NCBI RefSeq assembly: GCF_027943255.1
Contig: NC_072893.1
Location: 41,624,001 to 41,688,000 of the forward strand
Length of the DNA: 64,000 nt
Reading direction: 5' to 3'
DNA from: Anastrepha obliqua
Taxonomy: Eukaryota; Arthropoda; Insecta; Diptera; Tephritidae
Shown here: positions 45,401 through 55,059 of the stretch, in pieces
How positions within the stretch are numbered: the first letter of the stretch is position 1
Layout of the letters: each line of letters begins with the position of its first letter
Made by a program: the position numbers and the translations under genes
Notes under the pieces: generated by a model
What the model saw: only the letters and a program-made list of their open reading frames with translations
Told to the model about the DNA's origin: nothing
Database searches by the model: none

Positions 45401-46141
45401 GTCCCAGTCCACATTTCGAGGATTCCTACCGGAAGGTATTGATATTGTGTCAATTCCCAGTCGGAATTCGATAAGACGATGATCAGAAAGAGAGTCCTCT
45501 TCCAAAACTCGCCATCGGTTGATTTGATTTCCAACTGACCTATTGGTAAGTGTTAAATCAATCACCTCTTGTCTCCTTCTGGTCACAAAAGTTGGTTTGT
45601 TACCAGTGTTTTGAATGACCAAATCGGATGACAGGATAAAATCCAGTAACTTGAGACCTCTGGGGTTGCATTTGCTGCTTCCCCACACAATGTTCTGTGA
45701 ATTTGCGTCACAGCCCACTATTAGCCCCAGATTATTGGATTCTGCGTACTTGACCACTTCTCTTAGCTCCGTCGAAGGAGGTGGCTGTACAGAGTCATAG
45801 GGTAGGTAGGCCGAAACTATGATAGCTTCGACACTGTTCCCACTTTTCCAGTACTTTATTTTTGCAGCAACGATATCTCCAGAGCATAGCTCTTTTAACA
45901 TCGTGTGTTCGATCAACCTCGGCATGATAATACATGCTCGCGGTCTCACATTCCCTTCACAATGAAGTATTTGTCCCCACGACATAGCACTTAGACCACA
46001 GATACGCTTGTGACATACCCATGGTTCTTGTATAAGTATTATGTGTGGGTTTGTTTGCAGTTTTGCATGCCTACGGCACAAGAGAGCCGTAGACGCTTTG
46101 CTATGCTGCAGATTAATCTGTGTAAATATTACTTCAGTCAT
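42482..46141 (-). CDS. LOA-type ORF2: endonuclease, reverse transcriptase, RNase H, zinc-binding tail
   Basis: A polyprotein of 1,219 aa that would nick target DNA and reverse-transcribe the element RNA at the nick, in the nucleus. Residues 1-230 form an APE-type endonuclease: TQINLQHS, IQEPWV, GCDANSQNIVWGS, IDLTLT and SDHRLIEF near 218. Reverse transcriptase lies at about 470-740: PKPGKDDYSLAKSFRPISLT, FVDIEGAFD near 585, GCPQGGVLSPLLW, AYADDVCAL near 676 with both catalytic Asp. RNase H lies at about 940-1065: TDGSK, TEVFAILKVAE, FSDSQAALKAL, WVPGHSGVQGNEIADELA, so the D-E-D-D set is complete. CLSCLEEADSTEHFLCECPA near 1158 binds metal in relatives. The chosen ATG follows ORF1 by 14 bases and gives the usual endonuclease start. 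Translation by reinitiation after ORF1 is plausible (inference). Product assignment is firm; activity is untested. Confidence 0.95.
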   Translation of the reverse strand: MTEVIFTQINLQHSKASTALLCRRHAKLQTNPHIILIQEPWVCHKRICGLSAMSWGQILHCEGNVRPRACIIMPRLIEHTMLKELCSGDIVAAKIKYWKSGNSVEAIIVSAYLPYDSVQPPPSTELREVVKYAESNNLGLIVGCDANSQNIVWGSSKCNPRGLKLLDFILSSDLVIQNTGNKPTFVTRRRQEVIDLTLTNRSVGNQINRWRVLEEDSLSDHRLIEFRLGIDTISIPSGRNPRNVDWDRYGELVTERLPNLKKLKSAEMIEDATKKLEGTLINCFEELCPLRQSRQGKAVPWWKPELSKLRVRSRKLLNKALKTKTEEDWANHRLTQREYKKKVRQAKLESYRNFCSNVEEMRETARLCKVLHLDRSVRLDSIRKPDGSYTISKSETFNALLETHFPGSRTLSEGESGMNNNGGNGGTSRYSWYIASRIVTRESIRFSLSSFENFKSPGPDGIYPAMLKKGGDRLIEALKRIFTACLAFGYIPSQWRRVRVVFIPKPGKDDYSLAKSFRPISLTSFMLKSLERVVEKHIRVGVLPRSPLSRNQHAYQSGKSCESALHDLVSKIEAGLEADEYTMGVFVDIEGAFDNATFGSICSSAERHGVNQAIIKWIYSMLSERLLTAGGSDDEQITVRAKQGCPQGGVLSPLLWCFVVDSLLVEMQELGFHVQAYADDVCALTSDKSLRRLCTKVQRILDKIDDWCMRQGLSVNPNKTTIVLFTRKRKLDGLSLPTLKGVTLGLSNEVKYLGVILDKKLTWETHVSLKVNRALKIFQQCRRAFGKTWGLKPAVVLWIYTALIRPIITYASVVWWRRSMVKSTIRELYRLQRSVCLCITGAMSTTSGDALNAMLDLLPLDLKIQQEAIKAMCRLHKYGLWHEDGTSGHREIFKLLSEQCPLFLAPKDDLIPTVSFGRKFDVRFPLREQWSNPGGMQGGLTDIFFTDGSKTEIGSGAGWYLNDSNKYHYAMGGMATVFQTEVFAILKVAEWIIERRWSGKQIGVFSDSQAALKALENAKQTSKIVQECKKKLNSVARQNRLVLIWVPGHSGVQGNEIADELANRGSAVPPQGPEPIIGISPAGIKNWINDYVGNLHKERWSGLERCRTAKCFVTSPNRKLSNFLLKLRRKDIRLMVGIITGHNPWGQHMTTIGIIEDPVCLSCLEEADSTEHFLCECPAFARARLRVLGSDVMGMGNIRSLKLEDIYRFVKESGKFSQD

Positions 46142-46155
46142 GAGACTGAGTATAT

Positions 46156-47634
46156 TTACGCTTTGTCCTCCACCTTATCCTGGACGCGGAACTGGATCCG
46201 CCCCAGATGTAGGTGAGGACGGCAACCGTACTTCGACTTAAGCACCTTGAGGGACCCAAGATCGATACCCAGTACCAGGTGGGAACCCGTCTCCGAAGTG
46301 GTGGCGGATTTCTGCCTGGTGCAGGAGTATACTCTCCAGAGAGTCGTGTCAAGATCCTTGTTCTGAACACGGATGCGTTTGAGGAGTTCTGCTGAATTAC
46401 AGGAAGGACCCGGAATCCAGACACTCGCTCGTACCAGCCTTTCTTTGCTACTCTCAACAAGAATAAACTTGCTGTTTTCCCAGGCTGGAATCTTTGCTAT
46501 AGCTTTTTCTAGCCATTCTCGGGAAAAAGCATTGGAACAGTGCACCTTTACGATGCCGTCCACCACGCTTTTCCCCTCGAACGTCGGCGCGTCTTTCGAC
46601 TCACCGATAGCTTTCCAAAGATAGCTATCAAGATAGTCTTGTTGCCCTTTGGACAGTAGACCATCTTGTTTGTCGGTATGTATCTCCACCGTCATTGCCT
46701 TTGCTGCCATTCTCGCGAATGATTCGCCAGACGTTGACGGAAGAGTGTCATTCGACATTTGAGGTCCCTTAGCCTCTGCCTTGTCAGGCAAAGGTTTGTC
46801 TGCCTTGGATTGGGTCGAGGATGCAGGCATTTCCGAATTCCGTCTCTCGACTTTCCTCTTCTTTGCCTTTCTCCTCTTCCCTGTCGTTGGCACAGACCCC
46901 GTTTCGTTTCCGGAAGAGCGCAGCGCTACAGAGGAATCCTCTGTTCTGCCACGCTTTCCCGTTTCCGTTACAGGTGTCGAAGTTGACGGAGCTTGAGTCC
47001 TTGCCTTAGCTAGTGCTTCGGCTTGCCTCGCCTTCTGTCTCCTTCGTTTGATCTGCCTTGCGGTTAGACCAACACCTGCGTTCGAATCTCCAATAACTTC
47101 GGTCTTTTTACCGGTACTTACCTGATTCGCACCAGGTTTAACCGTTATCAAAGACTTACTCGGTACCAGAGATCCGTCTGAGTCTACTGAGAGATTGTCC
47201 GCCATCTCCACATCCTCCACAACTTGTTCAGTTGCTTCAGATCGTTTCGACGGCGGTGTATCACTCACACTCACTCGGCTCTCCATTGGCATAGCCAATG
47301 TGCCATGTTTCACCACTAGTAGTTCGCTTCCTCCGGAACCCTGGGTGTCAGTTCCGGTCATAGGGGAATGTGGGGTTCGGGCCTGCACATCCGATGCCCG
47401 AGCCGTCGATTGCTCGACGGGAGGATTTCCCAGAAGTGGGTTACCTCGTGCAGAGAGATCCTTGTTGAGCCTCCACATTGTAGAAAAATGCATTTTATAC
47501 CTCCTGCCAGGTTGTCGGTACGGTACTCTCCACATAGTACTTGGGTGGCCACCAATTCCGCCGTTCCGCGGTTGAGTGGATACCCAATTTCTATGTGGAG
47601 CTGCCCTCTTAGTTCGTGGTAAGTTAATCTCCAT
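46156..47634 (-). CDS. LOA-type ORF1: nucleic-acid-binding gag-like protein
   Basis: 492 aa. The first 300 residues are disordered and rich in Ser, Thr and Lys. Basic clusters TARQIKRRRQKARQAEALAK near 192 and GKRRKAKKRKVERRN near 255 look like nuclear or RNA-binding signals. A folded C-terminal domain from about 315 to 485 (MTVEIHTDKQDGLLSKGQQD, FSREWLEKAIAKIPAW, LVRASVWIPGP, TTLWRVYSCTR) resembles the ORF1 domain known as DUF4780 in LOA-like elements. No CCHC knuckles are present. The role is expected to be packaging element RNA with ORF2 (family knowledge). The start at 47634 gives the longest frame; a shorter downstream start is possible. Confidence 0.85.
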   Translation of the reverse strand: MEINLPRTKRAAPHRNWVSTQPRNGGIGGHPSTMWRVPYRQPGRRYKMHFSTMWRLNKDLSARGNPLLGNPPVEQSTARASDVQARTPHSPMTGTDTQGSGGSELLVVKHGTLAMPMESRVSVSDTPPSKRSEATEQVVEDVEMADNLSVDSDGSLVPSKSLITVKPGANQVSTGKKTEVIGDSNAGVGLTARQIKRRRQKARQAEALAKARTQAPSTSTPVTETGKRGRTEDSSVALRSSGNETGSVPTTGKRRKAKKRKVERRNSEMPASSTQSKADKPLPDKAEAKGPQMSNDTLPSTSGESFARMAAKAMTVEIHTDKQDGLLSKGQQDYLDSYLWKAIGESKDAPTFEGKSVVDGIVKVHCSNAFSREWLEKAIAKIPAWENSKFILVESSKERLVRASVWIPGPSCNSAELLKRIRVQNKDLDTTLWRVYSCTRQKSATTSETGSHLVLGIDLGSLKVLKSKYGCRPHLHLGRIQFRVQDKVEDKA

Positions 47635-47696
47635 AGAATGGGGTTAACTCCCCACTTAAGCCTCATCCCCGCGGCAAGGAGACCGACATGACAAGG
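47635..47696 (-). promoter_or_regulatory. 5' UTR of the LOA-type element, expected site of the internal promoter
   Basis: Sixty-two bases from the duplication to the ORF1 ATG. It contains an upstream ATG in GGGGATGAGGCTTAAGTGG that opens a separate 102-codon frame overlapping ORF1. Non-LTR elements of flies carry downstream promoters in this region (known), but no specific motif is proven here. Confidence 0.45.
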
Positions 47697-47708
47697 TTAG
47701 TCGACATT
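47697..47708. repeat. target-site duplication, right copy (LOA-type element)
   Basis: TTAGTCGACATT, exact match to 42291-42302. Confidence 0.9.
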
Positions 47709-47888
47709 AGTGTCCAATAAGTTATGGACTAACGCTCCCAGTCTCATCCAGCGCAAAGTACATAGAAGTAATCTTGGACTCCAAACTTGCAACCTGAACA
47801 TTAATGAACGGGTAAGGAAAGTAGAAATTGCTCTGTATGCCTGCAAACGTATGCTAGGAGAAGATGGGATCTTCAACCTAAGTACTTA

Positions 47889-48818
47889 GTTTTGCCATAA
47901 ATTTTGTGACAAATTTTACAATGCATGCGGCGAGAACGAATTCGCAGAAAAAAGTTGCGTTATTTTTCCTTTTCTTCGCATGCATTGTCTACTCATAAAC
48001 TATACTCAGTTTCGGGGCAAATTAGGCTTGTTAACAATGGAGTGGGGGGCTAACGAAAATCGCATTACAGTGACTGCCTTGAAAAAATGCATCAAATGCG
48101 ATCAATCGTATTTCTGTCTGAAGTGACAGACAGAAAAAGAAATGGTCGGCCTCGCGTGGTTCGTGCAGCGATAAAAGCCGTTCGAGAAAGAGTTCGCAGA
48201 AATCCCCTTAGAAGGGAAAAGGATGTATCGACCTGATCCATGTCGGGACTAATTAGAGATGATCTCTACCTGAAAGTTGAACTGAACTGTCGTCGCTGAA
48301 CTAATCATCTTTTGACAATGCGCTTGAAGAAAACTTCAACTTCTTCGGTGGCACGCGGTCAATGGCCCTAGAAAAACTCTTTTCACACATATGAAAATGT
48401 TCACTGTTGAAGAAGTTTTTAATTAGCAAAACGACAAAATTCATGCTAAAACTTCTAGAGATGCAAAAAATGTTGTTCCAAGGGTTAAGCAAGGCCACCT
48501 TTCAGCCGCCTTAATGGTTTTTTGGGAAGTATCTTGTAAAGGCGTGAATAGATGTATCATTTATGCGAAAAAGGCTTTAAGACCGGGGCATAAGTGTACC
48601 AGGAAAATGTCTTAGAAGGCGTGATGATGCAGTTCAGCAGTACTCTTTTCAATGGAGAGCGTTGAAACTTCCAGCAAGATTCCGCCCCAATCCCTAAAGC
48701 AAAAATCTCTCAGTAGGGGCTAAAAAACAATATTCATGAATTCATAGGCGCATTAAAAAAATTATTATAATTTCATATCTATAACGAACTTATCTTGTAA
48801 CAGAACTTATGGCAAAAC
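47889..48818 (+). mobile_element. mariner-family element nested in a LOA relic, deleted
   Basis: Ends GTTTTGCCATAAATTTTGTG (left) and GTTTTGCCATAAGTTCTGTT (right, inverted) are terminal repeats. TA at 47887-47888 and 48819-48820 is the target duplication. Removing it restores the LOA reading across RWDLQPKYL to the following WW motif region. The 930-bp length is shorter than a full element. Confidence 0.88.
48120..48720 (+). pseudogene. mariner-family transposase relic (maT/DD37D-like)
   Basis: GRPRVVRAAIKAVRERVRRN, then PLRREKDVST and a GLIRDDLYLKV match the helix-turn-helix region of the IRRNPLRKQK-type transposases of the maT group. Downstream frames give QNDKIHAKTSRDAKNVVPRV, then HLSAALMVFWEVSCKGV, the region between first and second catalytic positions. 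The final catalytic block is absent. Multiple stops. Confidence 0.7.
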
Positions 48819-50214
48819 TAAAAATAATTTATGGTTGCGTAGGGCGGTTATACGGCCAATTTTGTCATACGGATCGGTAATTTGGTGGAAAGCTCTTAGA
48901 AGAGATTACAATACCAAATTACTCGGAAGAATAAAATATCAACCTGTGCAATTATGGTCAGTGCACCTAGATAGGGAGGTTCTTAATGGGCTGACACATG
49001 CAGTTCCGATAGTTCTCCATATCAAGAAGATGGCTATCATGAAGGCATTTAGGTTAAATGAAGCGGCTCGCTGGAGGAAAAAAACTTATGGCTATGCCAA
49101 TGTATTACTGCGACAAACTCAGTTCACCTCGGGGAGGATTTATTATATCATACTAACGGTGACATTCAATAGAAATCTCGAGAGGAATGGAGTAAGGGAC
49201 TTTTACTAAGCAACTTCGACACTACAGTCTGATGGTTCAAAAATGGCGTGAGGTATTGGAGCAAGTATATATTCTCGTAGACTTGGAATTAAAAAATCTG
49301 TCGTCTTCCGAATGTCTGAAATGTCTTTCGGGTGGAAGTACTGGCAATTGGCCAAACTGCAATCCAGGCACTAGGTTCGGCTACAACAATCTCTAAACTG
49401 GTAGAACAAAGTACATAGGAATAGCCTTACGCTCTACAGTGAAAACCATAAAATTACCCTAAACTGAGCCCCTGAATATCGGAGAATTAAAGGTAATGAA
49501 AGAGCAGACGAACTAGCAAGAGGGGGATCTGCCATGGAAACAATCTTGCAGAATCGGTATTCACACCACTGGGGGCAATAAGGAATGCAGTTTCTTTGAA
49601 ATGTTTACAAACAACGGAATGTAGATGAAGAAACCAGACAACATGCAAAATTAACAGAACGTTGTGGCCCACCTACAACCACAAACAAACGTCAGTACTG
49701 AGAAATATGAAACGAAGGGATGCCTCACAGCGGTGACAACTGGCTTCTGGTCTATCGGGGAACAAGCAGCCAAAATAGGCAGACCACACAACAAACACTG
49801 CCACAGTTGTAAACAACCAGAGAAAAAGAAAACGATTTCCCATTTATTCTGTGAATGGCCTGCCTCATGGAAGAAGGCAGAATGTCAATCCTGGGCAAAC
49901 CACTCTTCGAGAGCCTGGAACAACTGTCTGTCTTAGACGTCAGCAATCGAATAAAGTTCTTAAACCGCACAGACTGGATATAGTAACCATTAAACAAGTT
50001 GGTAGCGAGAATGTGGCAACAAAATGATGCGGAAGCGTTAGTTCGATTCTGGATGAATCACCACTTCAATCAATTAAACAACCATCCAACCAATAAGCAG
50101 CTTCGCAAAAAAAAATATTGTACACTTCAAAAAATTATCTCAATATTAATTATAAAAAGTTGGTGAAACTCACTGGACATCTTATGGCACTACACAAAAG
50201 ATGGTTTCGCGTAT

Positions 50215-50850
50215 TACAAAAGATGGTTCGGTGATATGCAAGCCAAGACATGGTCGTCCAAATGGATCAACAAGCGGAATGCTTGGTGGAATGCTTTAAG
50301 TAGGGCACAGTGCTTCAGGTGGTTTAAAAAATTCCGAAGTGGTGATTTTAGCGTGGAGAACGAGGACCGTGGCCGGCCATCGAAAAAGTTTGAGGACGCC
50401 GAATTGCAAGCATTATTGGATGAAGATGATGGTCAAACGCCAGAAATGATGGCAGAGCAGATGGGAGTGAACCAAAAAACCATTTCCAAACGTTTGAAAG
50501 GCATGGGCATGATTTTAAAGGTCGGAAAATGGGTGCCGCATGAACTGACTGAAAGGGAACCGCTGGTGCATGCGGCTTACTCACCAGACTTGGCGCCTTC
50601 CGATTATTATTTGTTTGCATCGATGGGCCACGCACTTTCCGAGCAGCGCTTCAATTCTCACGAAGAAGCCAAAAAATGGCTCGATAATTGGTTTGCGGCC
50701 AACCTTTGGCGCGGCATCCACAAATTGTGTGAGAGATGGGAAAAATGTGTCGCTAGCGATGACTATTATTTTTAAGATTAACCGTTGTAACCGTTTTTTG
50801 TTAACAAACCTTTGAAATTGAAAAACAAAGTCTCATTTCATAGGTATCTA
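50215..50850 (+). mobile_element. mauritiana-type mariner deletion derivative
   Basis: Recognised from its transposase remnant; exact ends were not resolved. AAAAGATGGTT(T/C) is repeated directly at about 50196-50235. The 3' side includes an AACCGTTGTAACCG stretch. Approximate limits only. Confidence 0.6.
50236..50775 (+). pseudogene. mariner transposase with catalytic core deleted, 179-codon open frame
   Basis: RAQCFRWFKKFRSGDFSVEN, then FEDAELQALLDEDDGQTPEM, MGVNQKTISKRLKGMG and VGKWVPHELTERE form the complete DNA-binding half. The frame then jumps to HAAYSPDLAPSDYYLFASMG with the third Asp and ends GIHKLCERWEKCVASDDYYF. About 150 codons with the first two catalytic Asp are missing, yet the frame stays open across the join. 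Such a product could in principle bind element ends without cutting (inference). Confidence 0.85.
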
Positions 50851-53230
50851 TCGTAAAACACCCGCACCTCGAATAAGAATTCTGGTTGCGCGCCTGTAGC
50901 AATACTTGTCTCACATTTTGGCACCTGTGTCGCGTTATTCAGAGCGTGAATCACCCTCTCCCAAACTCCAACTGATTTTCTGAGTTACCTCCAAGGACAT
51001 TTACTCTCTTTTCGAAGCTTGAACTCAACTGCGGTTAAATTACTAATAATCTGGGCCATTTGTGTATTGGGTACAAATATTAAACTCAAAGCGAAGTTCG
51101 CAATCACTGGCATTTGACGCAAGCCGTCGTCTGGCTGTTTAAATCAAATGCGCTGGTATTCATATATTTGCATGTATTACAAGTACAAAACATATTTTTT
51201 CGGTGTTCAGTGAACAAAATGAGAAGCAGCTCTATTCCGTCCAGATGCCAGCCAATTGGCCAGTCAATGCGAGAATCAATAGCTTGACATGACAAGGTAA
51301 CGAGCGCACAAAGTTGATTGAATCAACGTGCCATGACAGCAAATAAACTCACAAAAGCCAGACAGACGAGCAGTTTGTCAGGCACTAAGTTAATTACTTG
51401 TATTGAAATTGCAAGTATTTATGTATTTGCAATGTTTTTGCGCACCTTTTAATAGTCCAAAAAATCCATGAAAGTAAAAAAAATGATGGCAGAAAAAAAG
51501 ATTTCAATCAATCAGTACGCTGTATATTTTATATCCTTATGGTAAAACATCCACTGAAAAGTGATGAAAAAAAAATAATAAAGTGATGAAAAAAAAAATA
51601 AAATATTTTTATTTTGGGAAATTTCCGTATATATTTCCCTTTTCAATAGAAACTCTATCGCCATTTTTGTGAGCATTTTTTTCCATGCTTTTGTCTCCCT
51701 TTCAAAATTTTCAATTAATTTAATTAAGTTTTAATCGCGCCTTACTTTCATGCCCGTATTTTTATACACTTTTTTCACCTTTCATTTTTTTTTTGTCGCT
51801 TTGTCGCCATATAGCCAGCATTGTTGGCCGCATCAGCATTCCATGGCATGTCATAAATTTGTCAAAAATTGACGTTATTATGACAGTTGGGCGTGTGCAA
51901 AATATGGCAAAGAAAGCGCACAATGAAAAAATGTAATGCATTATTAAATTTAATTGCAGCACTACGCTTTTTCGCGTAGCTCAACAAAATAAGCCAGCAA
52001 AAATGATTGGAAAATATACGAGGCATAAATTTTACTTTTTTGTTTTTGTTTTTGTTTTGGTTTTTGGAACATAATAAACCGGTAAACGTACGCTTTGTCA
52101 GCGCTAATAAAGTTATGTATTATTGAAAAAAAATCTTCAATATACAAAACCAAAAAAAAAAAAGTAAATAATAAAAAAAATAATAATAAATAAGAAACGT
52201 AAAAAAAATTAAAAAATATAAAAAAACATTGATTGCATTGAATTCCCTTAAAGCCAGCAGTTTAATGTTTATCAATATTAAAAGCAATAACAGCAGGCAA
52301 AGAATTGTCTATACTCATATCGATCGTGAATTACGAGTGTGACCGCCAGCAAACATTAATCAAAGTAATTTTTAAGCGACTTCAAAATAACACCTTCTTC
52401 TTTATTGTGGCATAAAACTGCATACTCGAAAATTTTTCTAAAAGTTCCTATTAAAAAAGTTTGAAATTATGATGGAAATTTGTTGAAGTAGTTTATAAAT
52501 CGCATCATTAGTGATAGTGAGAAAAAATTGCACTACCACTAAATATTTAGTGACAATGAAAATCTGTACTGATGACTAACATTTTTTTCATTAACTTAAC
52601 TTTTTATTAACATTCACATTTTTCAGTAACATAACATTGCTTCTTGAAGAATAAAACTAAGAATGTATGAGTTGACATAATTAGAATAAGGACATGTTTT
52701 CAAAACAAAACATAACTTTGAGTAGAAGCTTCTAATTATACCGCACCAAAGTAAGAAAATAAAATTAATTCTTGTTTGCTTTTTCTAGAACCTATTTTTT
52801 AAAATTAATTCCGGCAAAGGAAAAAAGTCTTTCCACTAGTGCAAAGGACGGCTGAGGTGTGTTATATTTTAAAAACATGTTTCAGTAATGCCAAAAAAAA
52901 TGGCATTTGAATATTAATTTCCCTAAAAACTTTTAAGTTTTCTGAAGCTAAACGTTATTTTGATGGACGTTAACACTCGAATAAAGTTAACAAAGATCAT
53001 ATATCCTTCTCTGTGAGGGAAATCGATAGCTTCCGCGATAGATTGCATCACTCTTGCATATTTTTCCAAATATTTTATTTCTCCTCATTAAAAGTCGAAA
53101 TTTACATCTTTTAGCCTATTTTTGACTTCAAGAATTTCGAGAGTGCTTAAAAAATGAGTCTGGCCTTTACACCAAGAAGTCGTGATTTATTTCGCTAATT
53201 TGGCTTAATTACACCACCTACGCACAAACA
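50851..53230. other. non-coding stretch, AT-rich
   Basis: No TE protein or gene. A-rich low-complexity DNA lies at 52150-52230 and an AAAATGATG-type run at 51560-51605. Open frames of 60-66 aa are chance-like. Confidence 0.4.
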
Positions 53231-53234
53231 ATCC

Positions 53235-53765
53235 AGTTGACCAACAAAGCATATAATATGAACCTAAAATTGCTCAGATCTGAAATATTATCGCGTGAGC
53301 AAAAATTAAGAATGTATAAAGCACTGTGCTTACATATGGCTGTGAACTATGGACGCTGAAAGCTGACGAGAGAATGTGCTTTGAGAGAAGAGTGCTCCGA
53401 AAGATCTACGGTCCTTTTAGACTGGCAGATGGCACTTATCGCATTAGGCACAATGCCGAACTGGAGACATAGTTCAGAAAGAAACTCTAATACGATTTAT
53501 TAAGTCTCAACGACTTAGATGGCTGGCACATGTGGCCAGAATGCCAACGGAGCGATCAACGAGAAGGGCAATAGATCTTCGCTCAATTGGAGAAAGAAAA
53601 AGGGGACGGCCGGGAAAAGGTGGCTAGAAGATGTGGAATCTGATCTTTGGAAAATCCGCGTGCAATGCTCGCGGGAAGTGGCTGTAAATCGAGATCTATA
53701 GCAAGCAGCTGTGATGGAAGCAATGGTTCACCAAGGACTGTGACGCTAAGAAGAAGAAAAAGTTG
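53235..53765 (+). mobile_element. LINE 3' fragment, second subfamily
   Basis: Broken frames give REQKLRMYKAL, then YGCELWTLKADE, FERRVLRKIYGPFR, IKSQRLRWLAHVARM and GRPGKRWLEDVESDLWKIRV. This is the same C-terminal region as at 19.02 kb but clearly diverged. The end GACGCTAAGAAGAAGAA carries the GAA-type tail seen in the family. Confidence 0.75.
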
Positions 53766-54052
53766 ATAGCTAAAATCCAGAAAAAAATATAAATTTAAAT
53801 GTATTTAGTTAAAGATCATGCTTCACTGAAAATTTAGTGAAAGTGAAAAAAAGAAAAATAAAGCAATTTTTTTTGCACTATCACTGAAAGTTTGTTGATA
53901 TCGAGTTTTTGTTCCGCTATCAATAAGTCACTATAAGATCCTAGACTATCTAAGGACTGGATCCGCAAAATTGGAAAAGGATTATCGGTTTGTATGAAAC
54001 AATGATAAAACTAACCTTAAAAAGGTAGATGTTAAATTTTCATGATATTCTT

Positions 54053-55005
54053 CAGCGTCCGGCACTCGAAGAGTAGCCAATTAAAAAGGTCAAAAATTTA
54101 GTTTGGAAAATTACTTTTATTCAATTCAAAGTAAAAAAAAGTTCGGAACATTGTTTTTTAGCCATTCTTGGTTCACTCGAGCTTTGTGCGACGGTGCCAC
54201 CGAGTCCTGTTAAAATGCCCATGGTCTGTCACAGCACTTTTTACCCGCCCTTGGCTTCAAAGCATACTCCAGAATACTTTCCCGATAATATTTCGCATTT
54301 AACTTGACGCCAGGCTCGATGAAAATGATTGGAGAGCACCCATCTGCGGTTGCAGCAGCCCAAACCATTACCTGCGCGGGTGCTGACTCCTGGTGACCAA
54401 TCGATGACTCAAATTCTCGTATGAACGGTCGGTCAATTAAACCCTATCGTTTTGGAAGTTTACGAATAGCTCAATTTGAAAAATTTCCTCTTCAGAAAAC
54501 ACAATGTTCGGAAATTGACCGCATTCGGCCAAGCGAAGCAACTCCTTCGCTCTCTCAAGTCTGACTTGTTGCTGCTTCGGTCTGAGATCGTGCGCCTTTT
54601 GGATCTTGAAATACTTAACTTTGAGATAATTTTTCAGTATACGGCGGATGCTACGCTCAGATATTTTCAGTTCTTTCGTCATTGAATTGGGACTTCGTCG
54701 GGATACTACCAGTATCATTGTAATGAGTTATGGTGCGATAAACAAAAACTTTATTTACTTTAAGGTGCTCGAGCTCACGAACAATCGCTGGTAGTGATTC
54801 TCCAGCCCAATGTAATGCAGTCACTCTATTACTTTGGAAATCCATGACTGGTTTTCTTTTTTCGCGTTTACCCGCGGCAAAATGCTTCCGCGCGATTGTA
54901 AAAAATACTTCGGACTATCATTCAGAAAATTAACAGACAGCTGCTGCCCGTGCATCAGCTACGCGCGCGATCTAAAGTTGGTTACACTTCGAGTGCTGGA
55001 CCCTG
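54053..55005 (-). mobile_element. mariner-family element (maT/DD37-like), internally deleted
   Basis: Terminal repeats CAGCGTCCGGCACTCGAAG (left) and CAGGGTCCAGCACTCGAAG (right, inverted) are about 30 bp long. TA follows at 55006-55007; the left flank reads TT, probably a mutated TA. Length 953 bp. Confidence 0.85.
54160..54845 (-). pseudogene. mariner-family transposase, frameshifted and C-terminally truncated
   Basis: The minus strand starts MDFQSNRVTALHWAGESLPA, then VYRTITHYNDTGS. A shift leads to MTKELKISERSIRRILKNYL, then ERAKELLRLAECGQFPNIVF and SEEEIFQIELFVNFQNDRV. The catalytic SDE motif has become SEE, so the first Asp is lost. PAQVMVWAAATADGCSPIIF follows, then a stop within the QDSVAPSHKARVNQEWLKNN region, which keeps the second Asp. 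The final catalytic block is absent. Confidence 0.8.
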
Positions 55006-55059
55006 TATTCATTAGTTCGTGAGTTATTGTGGTAAGAGTGACGCTACGTTTTGTTATTT

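Larger units (their letters stand above)
42303..47696 (-). mobile_element. full-length LOA-type non-LTR retrotransposon, both ORFs intact
   Basis: The element is 5,394 bp on the minus strand, bounded by perfect 12-bp target duplications. Order: 62-bp 5' UTR starting CCTTGTCATGTCGGTCTCC, ORF1 (492 aa), 14-base spacer, ORF2 (1,219 aa), 179-bp 3' UTR ending in a short tandem tail AAATTCAAATTC. There is no poly(A), which fits LOA/I/R1-group elements that end in short repeats. The combination of endonuclease, reverse transcriptase and RNase H plus a C-terminal CxxC...HxxxxC motif fits LOA or I-group; LOA is the best guess. No stop or frameshift was found, so it is a candidate live copy. Confidence 0.92.
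47709..50060 (+). mobile_element. older LOA-type LINE relic, split by a mariner-family insertion
   Basis: Left part to 47886: GLTLPVSSSAKY, then a VILDSK motif, ALYACKRMLG and RWDLQPKYL, the reverse transcriptase thumb. The right part resumes at 48821: RRAVIRPILSYGSVIWWKAL, then HAVPIVLHIKKMAIMKAFRL. RNase H remnants follow at 49230-49560: SDGSKMA, IGASIYSRR, RRIKGNERADELARGGSA. The metal-binding tail at 49780-49870 reads CHSCKQPEKKKTISHLFCEW. Many stops occur. The intact element adjoins its left end within its reading region. Confidence 0.75.

Noticed and set aside
46134..46460. 108-codon minus-strand frame overlapping the end of ORF1
   Set aside because: Alternative frame of ORF1 with no domain; the in-frame ORF1 carries the recognisable C-terminal domain.
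47195..47575. 126-codon plus-strand frame and other antisense frames across 45.0-47.6 kb
   Set aside because: Antisense to ORF1/ORF2 with no family resemblance.
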